From the NCBI GenBank assembly GCA_000424365.1, contig AUJT01000002.1, positions 310,001-374,000 on the forward strand: a stretch of 64,000 nucleotides of DNA, written 5' to 3'. Position 1 is the first letter of the stretch. Every line of letters starts with the position of its first letter. Shown here piece after piece: positions 44,727-55,069 of this stretch. This DNA comes from Lachnospiraceae bacterium NK4A144 (lineage in GTDB: Bacteria > Bacillota > Clostridia > Lachnospirales > Lachnospiraceae). Under the pieces are notes generated by a model. It did not search any database. It was not told the DNA's origin and was given only the letters and a program-made list of their open reading frames with translations. A program made the position numbers and the translations under genes.

Positions 44727-47497
44727 CAGTCAACCTCATCATCATCATAGTAATCATCAAAGTCGCCTTCAAAAATTTGTTGAATAGCAACCTTATTTAG
44801 CATATAACGTGCGTACTTTGTTGCCTGATCTGACAATAGCGGAATTCCAATTCCAAATCCTACTGCTGTTTTCCCTTGATATTCTTTGATTATTTTTAAT
44901 ATATCCTCAATACTATCCTTTTTTTTCTCCCCCTGTTTTTGTTCTTTTAACTCTATAAAATATATTGTTAAAAGTGGATTTCTCTTTATCTTAATTTTTG
45001 TAAAATAGTCTTTTTGTGAAAATTTTTCTGACCCTTTATCCTTCTTTAATTGCTCAATCTGTTCATCATCTAATCCTAGTTTTCCATCATTTTTTCCGCC
45101 TAAACGATGTCTAGCTCCATTAATTTTTAGATTCTTCCCTCCGTTCTCTAATGTGAAAATTCTAGTGGGACAATTATAAACAACCCCATATCCAAGATCT
45201 ACAGAATTAGATGAATCACCTGAAACGAATGCAATATCCCATTTTTTTAGTTCTTCACCTCTATAACTCGAAATAAAACTTGTAATTGCTTGCGTATTAA
45301 ACTGAGCGTTTTTAGGGGACACATCGATTTCTTTCAGCAAATCTAACACAATATTCATATCAATATTTCTATATTCAAAACGTCTCTTTCCCGTAGCCAT
45401 GCAAATTTCCACATGTTTATTGCCACTTTCTTCAAGTGTTTTAACAAAATTTATTACAGCGTTCTTATTTGCCTCATTTTTTTCATAATCTGCATAAATA
45501 TCCGGTGTTTCTATAACTTCACCACTAAGACTTATCACACATGTTCTACTTTCTGCACTTCTCATCTTGTTTCTGGCAGTGACAAGCAGTGAAGTAATAT
45601 CCGATCTTACTCTAAGACCAAAATCCTTAGGTGTTAAAGATGTATCCTCATATCGTTTAACCTCTTCTCTCAATTCATCTGTTGCATCACTAATATGGCG
45701 GTACCACGCAATGCTGTCAGAAGACATAAATATTCTACATATATCCGCATATCCTTTCCTATATCCGAACCATCTTCCCATCTGCATTAAAGTATCATAC
45801 ATCTTCGAATTACGATAAAAATAGCTGATTACAAGTCCTTCGAGCGTCAAACCTCTTGACAAGCTCATACCACCAACAGCTATGACTCTCAAGCCATCTT
45901 TATATTCCTCATAACTAAAATTCTGACCTGCACTTCTATTAAATGCTTGAACAATAATTCCTGCACATGAAAAATGCAGTTGGTTCTGAACTGTCTTCCA
46001 CTCAAACTCTGATCCTTCGTACAATTTTTCATATGTTTCTTTCAATTCAAAAATGTACGGATCCTTAATCGCCTTTTCAACACTTAATGATGCATAATTT
46101 CTACACGCAGATTGCATCTCTTTAAGATATTCATTTACCAAAATAGCAATCTGATTTTGAATCATAGTAAATCGACTCACATTAATCAGCATTGAACGAT
46201 GATTTCCATTGAATCCTCTAAGATCTTCTAACGTATTTGCTATCAAAAAAGCTGCAATTGCAGTTTTTAAATCCTTCGGAAGCATACTTACTTGACGTGA
46301 CTGTCTATGATTTAAAGGCAAAATTGAAGCAATACTTGAAGGATCTTCTACATTTTCGTCTATTTCGACTAGCATATAATCAGCATCTGCATTTTCACCA
46401 AATATATTTCTTGCTCCAGTATAGTTTGATGGAGCATTTAAGGAATATATATAGTCTTTTGGAAACAAATCGTCCGAATACATATCATTTTCATTCTCAG
46501 GATCAATAAAAATATTAGCAAAAGGTGTTGCGGTAAACCCTACATAACTTGACTTCGTAAACATTGCCAAGAGCTTACGAATGTTTCCGTTTATAGCAGT
46601 AGGTGTCTCTTCCGGGTCTGCTTTTGTATTTACAGAAGCATTATCAGCCTCATCATCTATTACTAATAAAGAATGATTTATCGGATCCGTTCCATTTTGA
46701 TTATATGTACTTAACCATTTATTCAGACGTTTGAGCACCGCAGAATTTTTCTTTACAACAAAAATTACAGGTCCATTAATATTTCTCAAATCAAAATTAA
46801 GATTTTTGGCATTCTGAGCCTTAAAATCATCTGTCGTAGAAGTCAATACCATTGGCCGAACAGAGGAGTCATACTGACCGACTCCAATAATCAAACCATC
46901 TTCCTTCTGCTTTATCATTGCGCTACTATCCGCTCCAACAAACCCCTCATCTATTCTTCTCTGCGTCTGCTGTCGTAATTTCTCAATCGTTCCTGTGAGC
47001 AAAACAACAACTTTGTATCCCGCATCAACTGCCTTGCAGATCAGACCAGTATAGTTTGATGTTTTTCCAGACTGAACATCTCCAATAATCAGTCCCTTTC
47101 TGTTATAAGCCACATCCCTATCTGGATTTCCTAAAAGATCCGTTAATGTATCTAAAATATCATCCATAGAATTAACGACATTAGTTGAAAACCCTTGTTC
47201 TTTTAGCAAATATTTTTTATAACGCTCCCAATACCTCATATCAAGTTTAGGTTTTTTTGCCAGAAACCATTTTTCATGTCCTTCTTCTTCAATTAAGGTT
47301 CCTTTATCAAGTTTGATAGAAAACTCAGACTTGATAGCTGCCGAAACTTCTTTAACCTCCTCGTCAGAAAGAGCAGAAAATGAAGGTATATATCTTACTT
47401 CTCCAATCCGATCATCTATAATTGATTCCGTAAGATCTTTTTCGCTCGCAATATACATTGCAACCATGTCTTTGAATTTTTTTTGGTTCTCATTCAT
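44726..47497 (-). CDS. Z1-domain helicase-like ATPase
   Basis: A 923-residue superfamily II-type P-loop ATPase with the Z1 domain. Walker A GDVQSGKT (139-146), Walker B 'LLVIDDEADNAS' (281-288 region), motif III-like 'YVGFTATPFANIF' (318-330) and the C-terminal 'MQMGRWFGYRKGYADICRIF' of motif VI are intact. Z1 proteins occur in restriction-modification systems with MORC/MutL-like ATPases and are thought to translocate on DNA. It overlaps the GHKL gene by 8 bases and DUF4420 by one, indicating equimolar production. Confidence 0.93.
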   Translation of the reverse strand: MNENQKKFKDMVAMYIASEKDLTESIIDDRIGEVRYIPSFSALSDEEVKEVSAAIKSEFSIKLDKGTLIEEEGHEKWFLAKKPKLDMRYWERYKKYLLKEQGFSTNVVNSMDDILDTLTDLLGNPDRDVAYNRKGLIIGDVQSGKTSNYTGLICKAVDAGYKVVVLLTGTIEKLRQQTQRRIDEGFVGADSSAMIKQKEDGLIIGVGQYDSSVRPMVLTSTTDDFKAQNAKNLNFDLRNINGPVIFVVKKNSAVLKRLNKWLSTYNQNGTDPINHSLLVIDDEADNASVNTKADPEETPTAINGNIRKLLAMFTKSSYVGFTATPFANIFIDPENENDMYSDDLFPKDYIYSLNAPSNYTGARNIFGENADADYMLVEIDENVEDPSSIASILPLNHRQSRQVSMLPKDLKTAIAAFLIANTLEDLRGFNGNHRSMLINVSRFTMIQNQIAILVNEYLKEMQSACRNYASLSVEKAIKDPYIFELKETYEKLYEGSEFEWKTVQNQLHFSCAGIIVQAFNRSAGQNFSYEEYKDGLRVIAVGGMSLSRGLTLEGLVISYFYRNSKMYDTLMQMGRWFGYRKGYADICRIFMSSDSIAWYRHISDATDELREEVKRYEDTSLTPKDFGLRVRSDITSLLVTARNKMRSAESRTCVISLSGEVIETPDIYADYEKNEANKNAVINFVKTLEESGNKHVEICMATGKRRFEYRNIDMNIVLDLLKEIDVSPKNAQFNTQAITSFISSYRGEELKKWDIAFVSGDSSNSVDLGYGVVYNCPTRIFTLENGGKNLKINGARHRLGGKNDGKLGLDDEQIEQLKKDKGSEKFSQKDYFTKIKIKRNPLLTIYFIELKEQKQGEKKKDSIEDILKIIKEYQGKTAVGFGIGIPLLSDQATKYARYMLNKVAIQQIFEGDFDDYYDDDEVD

Positions 47498-48959
47498 ATT
47501 TCTCTATCTCCTTCTGGATTCTCTCTTTTATTTCAGGATAATTACAATACGGTTCAACTTTTTGAAATGCTTTATAATATCGAACAAGCGGTAAATTATT
47601 AGCTTTAATATACTCGAACTGCTTGTTTAACTCATTCCATATTGTTTCTATTTCTTCCTTATGCTCTTCAGTTTTATGTTCTTCAATGTTCCCCTTTGCT
47701 ACATCAGCATACAAAGCAAGCACCGGAAATGACTCTTCCAACGTCTTTATAACAGAATCTAGCATCTTAATCTGACCATCATTTAATGTCTCTTCCAATA
47801 ACCTCAACTGCGGTATATTTCTGTTAATTATATATTCATATCCATCACGATTCTTTATTTTTTCCCAAACATACTCTATATCTACATCTTTCTTCTCTTT
47901 TCTTCCCCTATATGTGTGAACATTTTCGCTACCAAGCACAGAATCATATACTGCACTATACATATTTTTTTTAATAATATCTGGAAGCGTTGCCGTACTC
48001 TTTTTTATATCAATTGACCACATATAATCTAATGTATTAGGTATATCAACACGTACCCTTGCAAGCTTATTTAGTTCATCTTTCCGCTCCAATCTAAACC
48101 ACGTTCCCCAGATAATTAGTCTCTTGTTTCTATACACATAAAAACCTTGATTCGTCCTCAAGTTCTCTTTTCCCCCGACTTTGTCTAAATCAGAACGAGA
48201 TAACTTAGACAAATGCGGCAGAATGAATGGCTTTAAAAGAATCCTTTCATTATTTATATAAATAGAACTTTCTTTTTTTCTCTGCGTTGCTGGGTGATAT
48301 GATAAAAATGGGTCTCTTGCTTCCACAGGCAATTCGTTAATACGTATATTAAGACCTTCTTCTATAAATCTATGAAACACAAGGGCAATATGGTCATTCA
48401 TTTCACTAAGGTTTTTATTAAAGGTCTCAGAAATATTACTTGTTGATTCCTTTATACGATCAAAATCCCCTAAAAAAATATACGTTCCATGCTCAAGTTT
48501 TTTTAATCGTTTGATCTCTGGATATTTGTCAAGCTCCTCTTCAGAAAAACCTTTTAACATCCATGACTTTTTCTCTATCACATAATCCAAATCCCACGAA
48601 TAAGCACAAATGTCATGATACTGTTTACTGATTACAACTAAGTGCCTACATTGAGAAAGTGATGCCGATTTCATTCCTAAACCAAATCTTCCAAGATCAT
48701 TTTCTCTCCGCTTTTCCAAAGGATTTGAACTTCCATAGCGCATTGCCTCGTATAATTCATTCTCTGACATACCTGTACCATCATCAAGAATTACAAGCCA
48801 CGGATCTTTACTTGGTTCGGAAAAAATATCAATATTTTTGGAATTTGCACTAATACTATTATCAATTAAATCTGCTATTGCTGCCGGAAACGAATAGCCA
48901 AGTGATCTCATTGATTCGATAAGAGAAGGTGCAAATGGCACACATTCATGTTCAAACAA
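47490..48959 (-). CDS. MORC/MutL-type GHKL ATPase
   Basis: A 489-residue protein. All GHKL motifs are present in the first 100 residues: 'AIADLIDNSISA' (motif N), 'LDDGTGM' (G1) and 'GRFGLGMKSAS' (G2). The following S5-like domain and a C-terminal coiled coil (about 400-480) resemble bacterial MORC relatives described in restriction systems (Iyer, Abhiman and Aravind). ATP-dependent clamping round DNA is the expected role. Its gene lies between vsr and Z1. Confidence 0.9.
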   Translation of the reverse strand: MFEHECVPFAPSLIESMRSLGYSFPAAIADLIDNSISANSKNIDIFSEPSKDPWLVILDDGTGMSENELYEAMRYGSSNPLEKRRENDLGRFGLGMKSASLSQCRHLVVISKQYHDICAYSWDLDYVIEKKSWMLKGFSEEELDKYPEIKRLKKLEHGTYIFLGDFDRIKESTSNISETFNKNLSEMNDHIALVFHRFIEEGLNIRINELPVEARDPFLSYHPATQRKKESSIYINNERILLKPFILPHLSKLSRSDLDKVGGKENLRTNQGFYVYRNKRLIIWGTWFRLERKDELNKLARVRVDIPNTLDYMWSIDIKKSTATLPDIIKKNMYSAVYDSVLGSENVHTYRGRKEKKDVDIEYVWEKIKNRDGYEYIINRNIPQLRLLEETLNDGQIKMLDSVIKTLEESFPVLALYADVAKGNIEEHKTEEHKEEIETIWNELNKQFEYIKANNLPLVRYYKAFQKVEPYCNYPEIKERIQKEIEKYE

Positions 48960-49006
48960 AGTTCATCCTCCACGATACAAGCAAATAATTCTAGTAATAT
49001 TAGCAA

Positions 49007-49456
49007 TTAATCGATTAACTCGACATCACTAATCCTTTTTTCAAGAATTGTTTCTTCAATTACAACCACGCATTCCTCAATATGCTTCTTTATGTCATTT
49101 CCCCAAAAACGAATGACTGTCCAGCCCATGAAGAAGAGTTTCTGATTTATTTCAACATCTCGTTCTCGGTTCCTGGATATCTTCTTTATCCAAAATTCGC
49201 TATTATTACTTTTCTCAAGTCTTGGTTTCAGCACTTCCCAGTCCTTGCCGTGAAAAAACTCACCATCACAGAATATGGCAATTTTGTACTTTGTGATTGC
49301 TATATCCGGCGTACCTGGAAGAGCTTTATAATTCTTCCGATACCGATAACCTTTTTTCCAAAGAGCTTTTCTCAGCAGCACTTCAATTTTTGTATCCTTT
49401 GATTTGATATGCTGCATATTTTTTCTTCGTTGCTCAGCAGTCAATACATCAGCCAT
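49007..49456 (-). CDS. vsr: Very short patch repair (Vsr) endonuclease
   Basis: A 149-residue nuclease that nicks at T:G mismatches formed by deamination of 5-methylcytosine. The N-terminal 'RRKNMQHIKSKDTKIEVLLR', the catalytic aspartate in 'LPGTPDIAI' (D51), 'FCDGEFFHGKDW' and 'RNRERDVEINQKLFFMGWTV' match the family. Two cytosine-5 methyltransferases are encoded in the same operon, which gives it a clear purpose. The zinc ligand pattern is less complete than in E. coli Vsr ('FCDGEFFHG' where many have a second cysteine). Confidence 0.93.
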   Translation of the reverse strand: MADVLTAEQRRKNMQHIKSKDTKIEVLLRKALWKKGYRYRKNYKALPGTPDIAITKYKIAIFCDGEFFHGKDWEVLKPRLEKSNNSEFWIKKISRNRERDVEINQKLFFMGWTVIRFWGNDIKKHIEECVVVIEETILEKRISDVELID

Positions 49457-49468
49457 AATCAGCCTCCG

Positions 49469-51907
49469 TTAAAACTGTACTACTCTCGGTGAATGCAGAC
49501 TAAAGCTGTCATTTCCATTTAGACCATTTATCTCCGTTACGCTCCATGACTCAGATCTAAGCGAATTATCTATAACCTTGACCTTCATCATGTAATAGAA
49601 ATCTGCATGATGCTCCGTAACTGATGTTATGTAGCCCTGTTCATTTAAGCGTTCAACAAGATCCTGTCTTGAAACCAGCTCATTTTCCTTTATCTCACAC
49701 AATACCGGTTCCAAATCATACGTACCAGAATTATAGATATTGTTTTTGTAAAAGCGGAACATACCAGCTTTAGCAATATCATGATGATGCGAATAAACAG
49801 TGCTTTCCTTAATTGCATAATAGTAAAAAATAAATTCTTTACCGTTCTCAAGAAGTCCGTTATTCTTCAGTGAAAAATAGTAATCTGTCGTTTTATCAGC
49901 TCTGATATACCCGATAACACACAACGAATCCGAAAGATTTTTCCGTGTGCTCTCGTCATCTTTATAGTGCTTAAACGCAGCCGGTTCCTGATATATCATC
50001 TCAGCATAGTATTTCAGTCGATTGAGCCGGGAATTCTTCTGACTCTTTTCCGTAATCAACCCCATAATAAACCGCCGTAGTTCGTTCTCACCAAGTTTGC
50101 TGATACTCGGTTTCATTGCAAAGGCACCGACTCCCGGAAGTATTTCATCATAAAGACTGAATACTTTATTTTTCCAGTCAGATGTACCTACATCACCAGG
50201 ATATAGAACATAGCTGCCTATTGTTCTTCTGATTGCATCATTATAGGTATGCATCTTCAGTAAATCGCCACGCTTATATGTATTTGTTACCTCAGCCGCC
50301 TTTTCTTCTATTAGTTCATTTTCATCAAAGTCAGCATCATCTTTTCCCTTTCCGATAAATGCTGTCAGATCCGTTATACGGTACTTTGCATCAAAATGAA
50401 CATAACTGACCGCACCATCATTTACAGCCTTACTTTCTCCTCCATCTTTTCCGCCAGTATAACTACTCGGAAAAATAGCAAGAGTATAATCAGGCCGGAA
50501 TGGTCTCGAATAAGATCCTTCATATCTCGTAGTTCTGAATGCTGTTGGCGAAAATGTCCTGTTATAGTAAAGGTTAATTCTTGTACTAAGCCTTTCTATG
50601 ACAAATGCCTGACAGGATTCTTTACCCTCCTGCAGAGAAATTGTGAGTTTTCCGCTATCCATCATCAAAAATGGATTTTCTATATCTGTAATAGCCTCAC
50701 AACCATCTATCGAATTGATTACACTACCAAGCTCAAAGAACAACCAGTATTCATAAAGCAGAGCAACATTTTTCGACTCACCGTCATAAACGGAATTTTC
50801 ACCGTTCCAATCAAGCTGAAGAGCAAGATCCACCATAGAGTATGCAGCAAAAATTTCAGAGTATCCTTCTCTCTTCTGCAAAACCTGGTTATTCTGTGGC
50901 ATCATTTCAAGTCTGCCAATTTCTTCGAAAAATCGGTCATGAAGAATTTCATCAAGCATCTGCTGTATATATGAAGCCTCGATCAAACACTCCGTCTGCT
51001 TCGCTGCTCCAGCCTGATTCAGCGAACTGATCAGTTCATCACAGATATACTGAAATTTCTCTAATGCGAACTTCAGAAATCTGTTAGCAACTGTATCTAT
51101 ACTGTCCTTTTTCTGAGTAACAGCAACAATTGCAGGAAGAAAATGCCTTTGTCCATCTTCAGACTCATATCTGTTCCATTTCTGAGCATACCTAAAAGGA
51201 TGTGTAAAAACCTTCCTTGAAGGTACTCCACATCCTATCGGCTTAAATTCCGGATCCTCGACCAGCATACGATCGGGATTTCTCTTGATTGCCTCAAATA
51301 ACCCCAAAAGATTCTCACTGAAACAAAACCTGCGCAAAAATATAAATTGCTCAAGCAAAGTCTTTGAATCATCATCCGCCTGGCTGAATACATTTGAAGT
51401 AGCACCTGAATATTCCATAAGAAGCTCAGAGCACTTTTCAGCTAAGGATTCCGTCAATTCTATATAATCGTCTTCATAGTTCATCTTGTTAGGAACCACC
51501 TCAAATATCAAGTCCCTACGCTGATCATGATCTATAAACGATGCTTTTGTTCTTCCAAGATAATTTATGAATTGGAAAGTTACAGAGTTTTCATCCCTGT
51601 CAATTTTAAGAGATTTATTATTTTCATTCTGTAATACAGGCAATGAATTTATGCCTTTTCCATTGCCTTCCAACCTAATGATATATCTCCTGGTTTCAGT
51701 TACCCTAAGTACAGGCTCGCCATCAAGACCATTCACGATATCAATTCCATCTACATTTGCATCAGATGGTTTAAACTGATATGTAAAATAATCATTTCCT
51801 AACTTACATGGAAGCTCATTCTCCCAGTCTATTTTGTTATATGTTCCGACAGGGTAAAGGTATGCATCATAATCTCCATTAACCCTGAAGCGTAATGCTG
51901 CATCCAT
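49469..51907 (-). CDS. DUF2357 McrC-like PD-(D/E)XK nuclease
   Basis: An 812-residue protein with an N-terminal beta-rich DUF2357 region, a helical middle containing 'VALLYEYWLFFELG' (381-394) and a nuclease core 'RPDYTLAIF' (471-479) followed by 'YVHFDAKYRI' (D506-A-K508), i.e. a PD-(D/E)XK site as in McrC. Such genes follow McrB-like AAA GTPases and form modification-dependent or type IV-like restriction complexes. The gap to the McrB gene is only three bases. Confidence 0.9.
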   Translation of the reverse strand: MDAALRFRVNGDYDAYLYPVGTYNKIDWENELPCKLGNDYFTYQFKPSDANVDGIDIVNGLDGEPVLRVTETRRYIIRLEGNGKGINSLPVLQNENNKSLKIDRDENSVTFQFINYLGRTKASFIDHDQRRDLIFEVVPNKMNYEDDYIELTESLAEKCSELLMEYSGATSNVFSQADDDSKTLLEQFIFLRRFCFSENLLGLFEAIKRNPDRMLVEDPEFKPIGCGVPSRKVFTHPFRYAQKWNRYESEDGQRHFLPAIVAVTQKKDSIDTVANRFLKFALEKFQYICDELISSLNQAGAAKQTECLIEASYIQQMLDEILHDRFFEEIGRLEMMPQNNQVLQKREGYSEIFAAYSMVDLALQLDWNGENSVYDGESKNVALLYEYWLFFELGSVINSIDGCEAITDIENPFLMMDSGKLTISLQEGKESCQAFVIERLSTRINLYYNRTFSPTAFRTTRYEGSYSRPFRPDYTLAIFPSSYTGGKDGGESKAVNDGAVSYVHFDAKYRITDLTAFIGKGKDDADFDENELIEEKAAEVTNTYKRGDLLKMHTYNDAIRRTIGSYVLYPGDVGTSDWKNKVFSLYDEILPGVGAFAMKPSISKLGENELRRFIMGLITEKSQKNSRLNRLKYYAEMIYQEPAAFKHYKDDESTRKNLSDSLCVIGYIRADKTTDYYFSLKNNGLLENGKEFIFYYYAIKESTVYSHHHDIAKAGMFRFYKNNIYNSGTYDLEPVLCEIKENELVSRQDLVERLNEQGYITSVTEHHADFYYMMKVKVIDNSLRSESWSVTEINGLNGNDSFSLHSPRVVQF

Positions 51908-51910
51908 ATT

Positions 51911-53599
51911 TTATATAAAGCTTGCATACTGAATCTGAGCAAGCTTTCCTTTCATCTTCTCTATCTTATCGCCACTTAATGTCAATTCCTTCTCAGTACA
52001 CAGTGCTGAAAGCTCCTCAAGAAGATTGCCTATCTCCTTTTTATTTCCATGTATCTTCGGAAGAATCTTCTGTATCAGCTGCTCATCGATTACATCTTTA
52101 AGCTCAAAACTATCTTTATTATCTGCAAGGTCATATGCAGCAGAAATATACTGACGGATCTCTCTTACAGTTCGATACGCAAATTCATATCCACATTTGT
52201 CAACTATATCGTAGATTTTCCTAAAGGTGTCCTGAACCTCATTTAAGTCTGCCTCTTGTAAATTGCACTGACCATTTCTAATCATATAAGCCATCTTTGC
52301 AAAAGCTTCTGCTGTTCCATCACTCGCAGCCTTGACCTTTTCGTTATCCGAAGGATTTACAAACATATCAAGTACGGATTCTTCATCCGGCTTAAACTCA
52401 ATAACATTTGCCCGATCCAGTACTTTCGGGCTAAACATATATGTAGTTTCATCTATATTAACCGTTCCAACCACAAATAAGTTTTCCGGATATTTTACTT
52501 TTCCAGGATATCCATCAAGTACAAAATTCAAATCCGGTGTTTCCATATGGCTAAGAAAATCAGCAAAGTATCTTTCAACATGGCTAAGATTCATTTCATC
52601 CAAAATTATGAAAAATGGTATATTTTGATTTTCCGGACGGTTTGCTCTTTCAATGAGTTTCAGAATCTCCGTCTTTTCATATTTTCCCTTGCCATCATCT
52701 GCCAAAGGGTTATAGAATCCCAAAATCTTTGTATTGTCAGTCCAGTCAGCACCAACAGGCACTAAAACCCAGTTTTTCTCATCATCTTCATCACGTACTT
52801 CAAGATACTCTGCAAACTGCTTCGATATCCTTGTCTTTCCCGTACCGCTGTTACCGGTCAGAATAACAAACGGTTTCGCCATAAGAGACTTAATATAACG
52901 ATGTGCAAAGCTTGTATTGAAGCATTCCGGCAGGTCTGACAGGTTGAATTTTTGCTTCATTTCCTTGAAAACACTATCATCAGACTCAACCATTATTTCA
53001 TCCAGTTTTACCACTGTATTTGTCGATTGTTTATAAAACGCATTATTCAAATTTTGGAGATTATTCTGTCCATCCGATTCCTTAACACAGTACAGATCAT
53101 ATAGCAGCTGTTCCCTCCGTTTCAGCAAAATCATATAGCTTTTTGCGTGAACAATACGTCTGTACGCCACGTAATCAGCAGAGTCCAGATTTGTCATTGA
53201 CATCTGAATCTGATCAGCAGCATCCTTTCGCCTTGACCTTACAATACTCACATGCACAAGATGTTCTTCTTCTGCTGAGAGAGAAGTCTCAGAATCAAGA
53301 TATGTAATATTTTCCTTATGCAAATAAACCGGAATCTGTGCAACGAAAAACTTCTTAAGTGCACTATCCTGTTTGTCATACTGAACTTCAAAATAACCAT
53401 CAGCACGAACATAGGGAAATAAATCCATCTGATTTCCCGTTATTGCAATATGCGTCTGATTTGTTGTCCGTCCCTCATCTAATGTATTCGATGATTCTAA
53501 TTTTTTTACAATAAGTCCATCGAATGCATTTTCATTAATATGACTTCCGATTCTATCAAGTGTTTCACCTATTTTATGTATTGCTTCCGAAAAATCCAT
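51911..53599 (-). CDS. McrB-like AAA+ NTPase
   Basis: A 562-residue protein using the ATG at 53599 (MDFSEAIHK), which has AAGGA upstream; a TTG 27 bases earlier is possible. The N-terminal domain (about 1-180) has QTHIAITG (48-55) and 'HLVHVSIVRSRRKDAADQI', also recognisable in the protein encoded at 38976. The AAA+ domain has Walker A GNSGTGKT (249-256), Walker B 'FFIILDEMNLSHVERYF' and sensor 'FVVGTVNIDETTYMFSPKVL', typical of McrB GTPases. It would drive the DUF2357 nuclease encoded next. Confidence 0.93.
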   Translation of the reverse strand: MDFSEAIHKIGETLDRIGSHINENAFDGLIVKKLESSNTLDEGRTTNQTHIAITGNQMDLFPYVRADGYFEVQYDKQDSALKKFFVAQIPVYLHKENITYLDSETSLSAEEEHLVHVSIVRSRRKDAADQIQMSMTNLDSADYVAYRRIVHAKSYMILLKRREQLLYDLYCVKESDGQNNLQNLNNAFYKQSTNTVVKLDEIMVESDDSVFKEMKQKFNLSDLPECFNTSFAHRYIKSLMAKPFVILTGNSGTGKTRISKQFAEYLEVRDEDDEKNWVLVPVGADWTDNTKILGFYNPLADDGKGKYEKTEILKLIERANRPENQNIPFFIILDEMNLSHVERYFADFLSHMETPDLNFVLDGYPGKVKYPENLFVVGTVNIDETTYMFSPKVLDRANVIEFKPDEESVLDMFVNPSDNEKVKAASDGTAEAFAKMAYMIRNGQCNLQEADLNEVQDTFRKIYDIVDKCGYEFAYRTVREIRQYISAAYDLADNKDSFELKDVIDEQLIQKILPKIHGNKKEIGNLLEELSALCTEKELTLSGDKIEKMKGKLAQIQYASFI

Positions 53600-53628
53600 A
53601 TCCTTAAATCCTTCTACCCTTCCCAATT

Positions 53629-55068
53629 TTATTTATTGTGGTATTTCTCCACATATTCTTTTAGAACCGTTGCGATAGCTCTTCCCAGTAATGGTGGAAC
53701 TGAATTTCCTATCTGCATATATGTTTTAGTATAAGCTCCACGGAAGTAATAATCATCCGGATAAGACTGAACCCTTGCCGCCTCTCTTGGTGTTAATCCT
53801 CTTGCCTCATAAGGATGAATATACATATTGCAATCAAACTTCATATGAGCAGTTATAGTCTTACAAACTTTATCCGGTTCGAGCTTGAAATATTTATCCT
53901 TAAAGATATCATTTCTTCTCGCATACGGCATAATATCCGCTATTTTAGGATCCGTTGATTTATCACCAGGATTTAATCTGCTAAATATTTCAATATCTCT
54001 GTCATTGTTATATCTTGCTTTATGATTTAATACTGCCGGATATACTTTTCCCTGATTAATATATGAAACATAGTCGTTATGTTTTTGGATATAGTCATGA
54101 TCAATACGTCTTCCCGACTCATCTGTATCCAGATCTGTTGCATTTTTAATTCTTAACGCTTCCAGTTCTCTTAATCCAAACAACGCATCACCTAATGTCG
54201 TATTAGGGATTTTTTCACTCAACTCGTCAATCCGATCAAAGATTTCATCATTATCAACATTAACCCGATTACCAATATATATTAGTCTTTCCCTATTCTG
54301 TGGCACTCCAAAATCTTTTGCGTTAAGAACTCGTGCCACAACCTTATACCCAATTGTCTCAAAGTCTTCAATAACTTGATCTTTAACAGAAAGCATCCCC
54401 TTTACATTTTCCATTACAAAAAATGGAGGTCTGACTTTTTCAACAGTCTGTACAAAATTTTTGTATAGCTTATTGCGAGGATCATCAATTAACCTTTGAC
54501 GATTTGCCATACTGAATCCCTGACAAGGAGGACCCCCAACCACAACGTCAACATGTTCTCCTCCGATCAGTGATTCAATCCTGTCGACAACCACCTCTTT
54601 AATATCGCCAAGGACTATCCTGTTCCTCGGTGTCTCTGGATGATTATGTGCGTATGTATCCACACAGACATCTTGAATATCATTAGCAAGGCATGTAACA
54701 AATCCTTTCTGGGTAAAACCAAGTGATAATCCACCTGCCCCACAAAAGAGATCTACCATTTTTAATGAATCCTCATTCACGGCATTTCTAGCAGCACTAA
54801 TGTATGAATTACAATACTTACGTACAGGACAATCTTCACATGATGTCTTTGTTTTGTTACAGATTCCACTCAGATAGGAAAGTTGATTCTTAAATTCAGA
54901 ATCATTCTCATACGCTTCACGTATATCCGAAGCTCTTTCCATCAAAAACGTTTCATTGATACTTTTTGTCATCTGCTCCAAACAGAATTCTGTATCAAAA
55001 TTGCTTTCAGGCAACTGAAACGCCTTTATAAATTGTTTAATTTCTGCAATTTCATTTTTATTATTCAT
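53629..55068 (-). CDS. DNA cytosine-5 methyltransferase with N-terminal Fe-S-like cysteine motif
   Basis: A 479-residue enzyme; the ATG at 55068 lies one base after the first methyltransferase stop and is preceded by AGG. Motifs I (FCGAGG, 108-113), IV (GGPPCQGFS, catalytic C182), VI (ENVKGM), VIII (PQNRERL), IX and X (IGNSVPP) are complete, so it should be active. The first 100 residues carry C70-x6-C77-x2-C80-x5-C86, the spacing of the 4Fe-4S loop in endonuclease III/MutY. The target sequence is unknown. Confidence 0.95.
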   Translation of the reverse strand: MNNKNEIAEIKQFIKAFQLPESNFDTEFCLEQMTKSINETFLMERASDIREAYENDSEFKNQLSYLSGICNKTKTSCEDCPVRKYCNSYISAARNAVNEDSLKMVDLFCGAGGLSLGFTQKGFVTCLANDIQDVCVDTYAHNHPETPRNRIVLGDIKEVVVDRIESLIGGEHVDVVVGGPPCQGFSMANRQRLIDDPRNKLYKNFVQTVEKVRPPFFVMENVKGMLSVKDQVIEDFETIGYKVVARVLNAKDFGVPQNRERLIYIGNRVNVDNDEIFDRIDELSEKIPNTTLGDALFGLRELEALRIKNATDLDTDESGRRIDHDYIQKHNDYVSYINQGKVYPAVLNHKARYNNDRDIEIFSRLNPGDKSTDPKIADIMPYARRNDIFKDKYFKLEPDKVCKTITAHMKFDCNMYIHPYEARGLTPREAARVQSYPDDYYFRGAYTKTYMQIGNSVPPLLGRAIATVLKEYVEKYHNK

Positions 55069-55069
55069 C

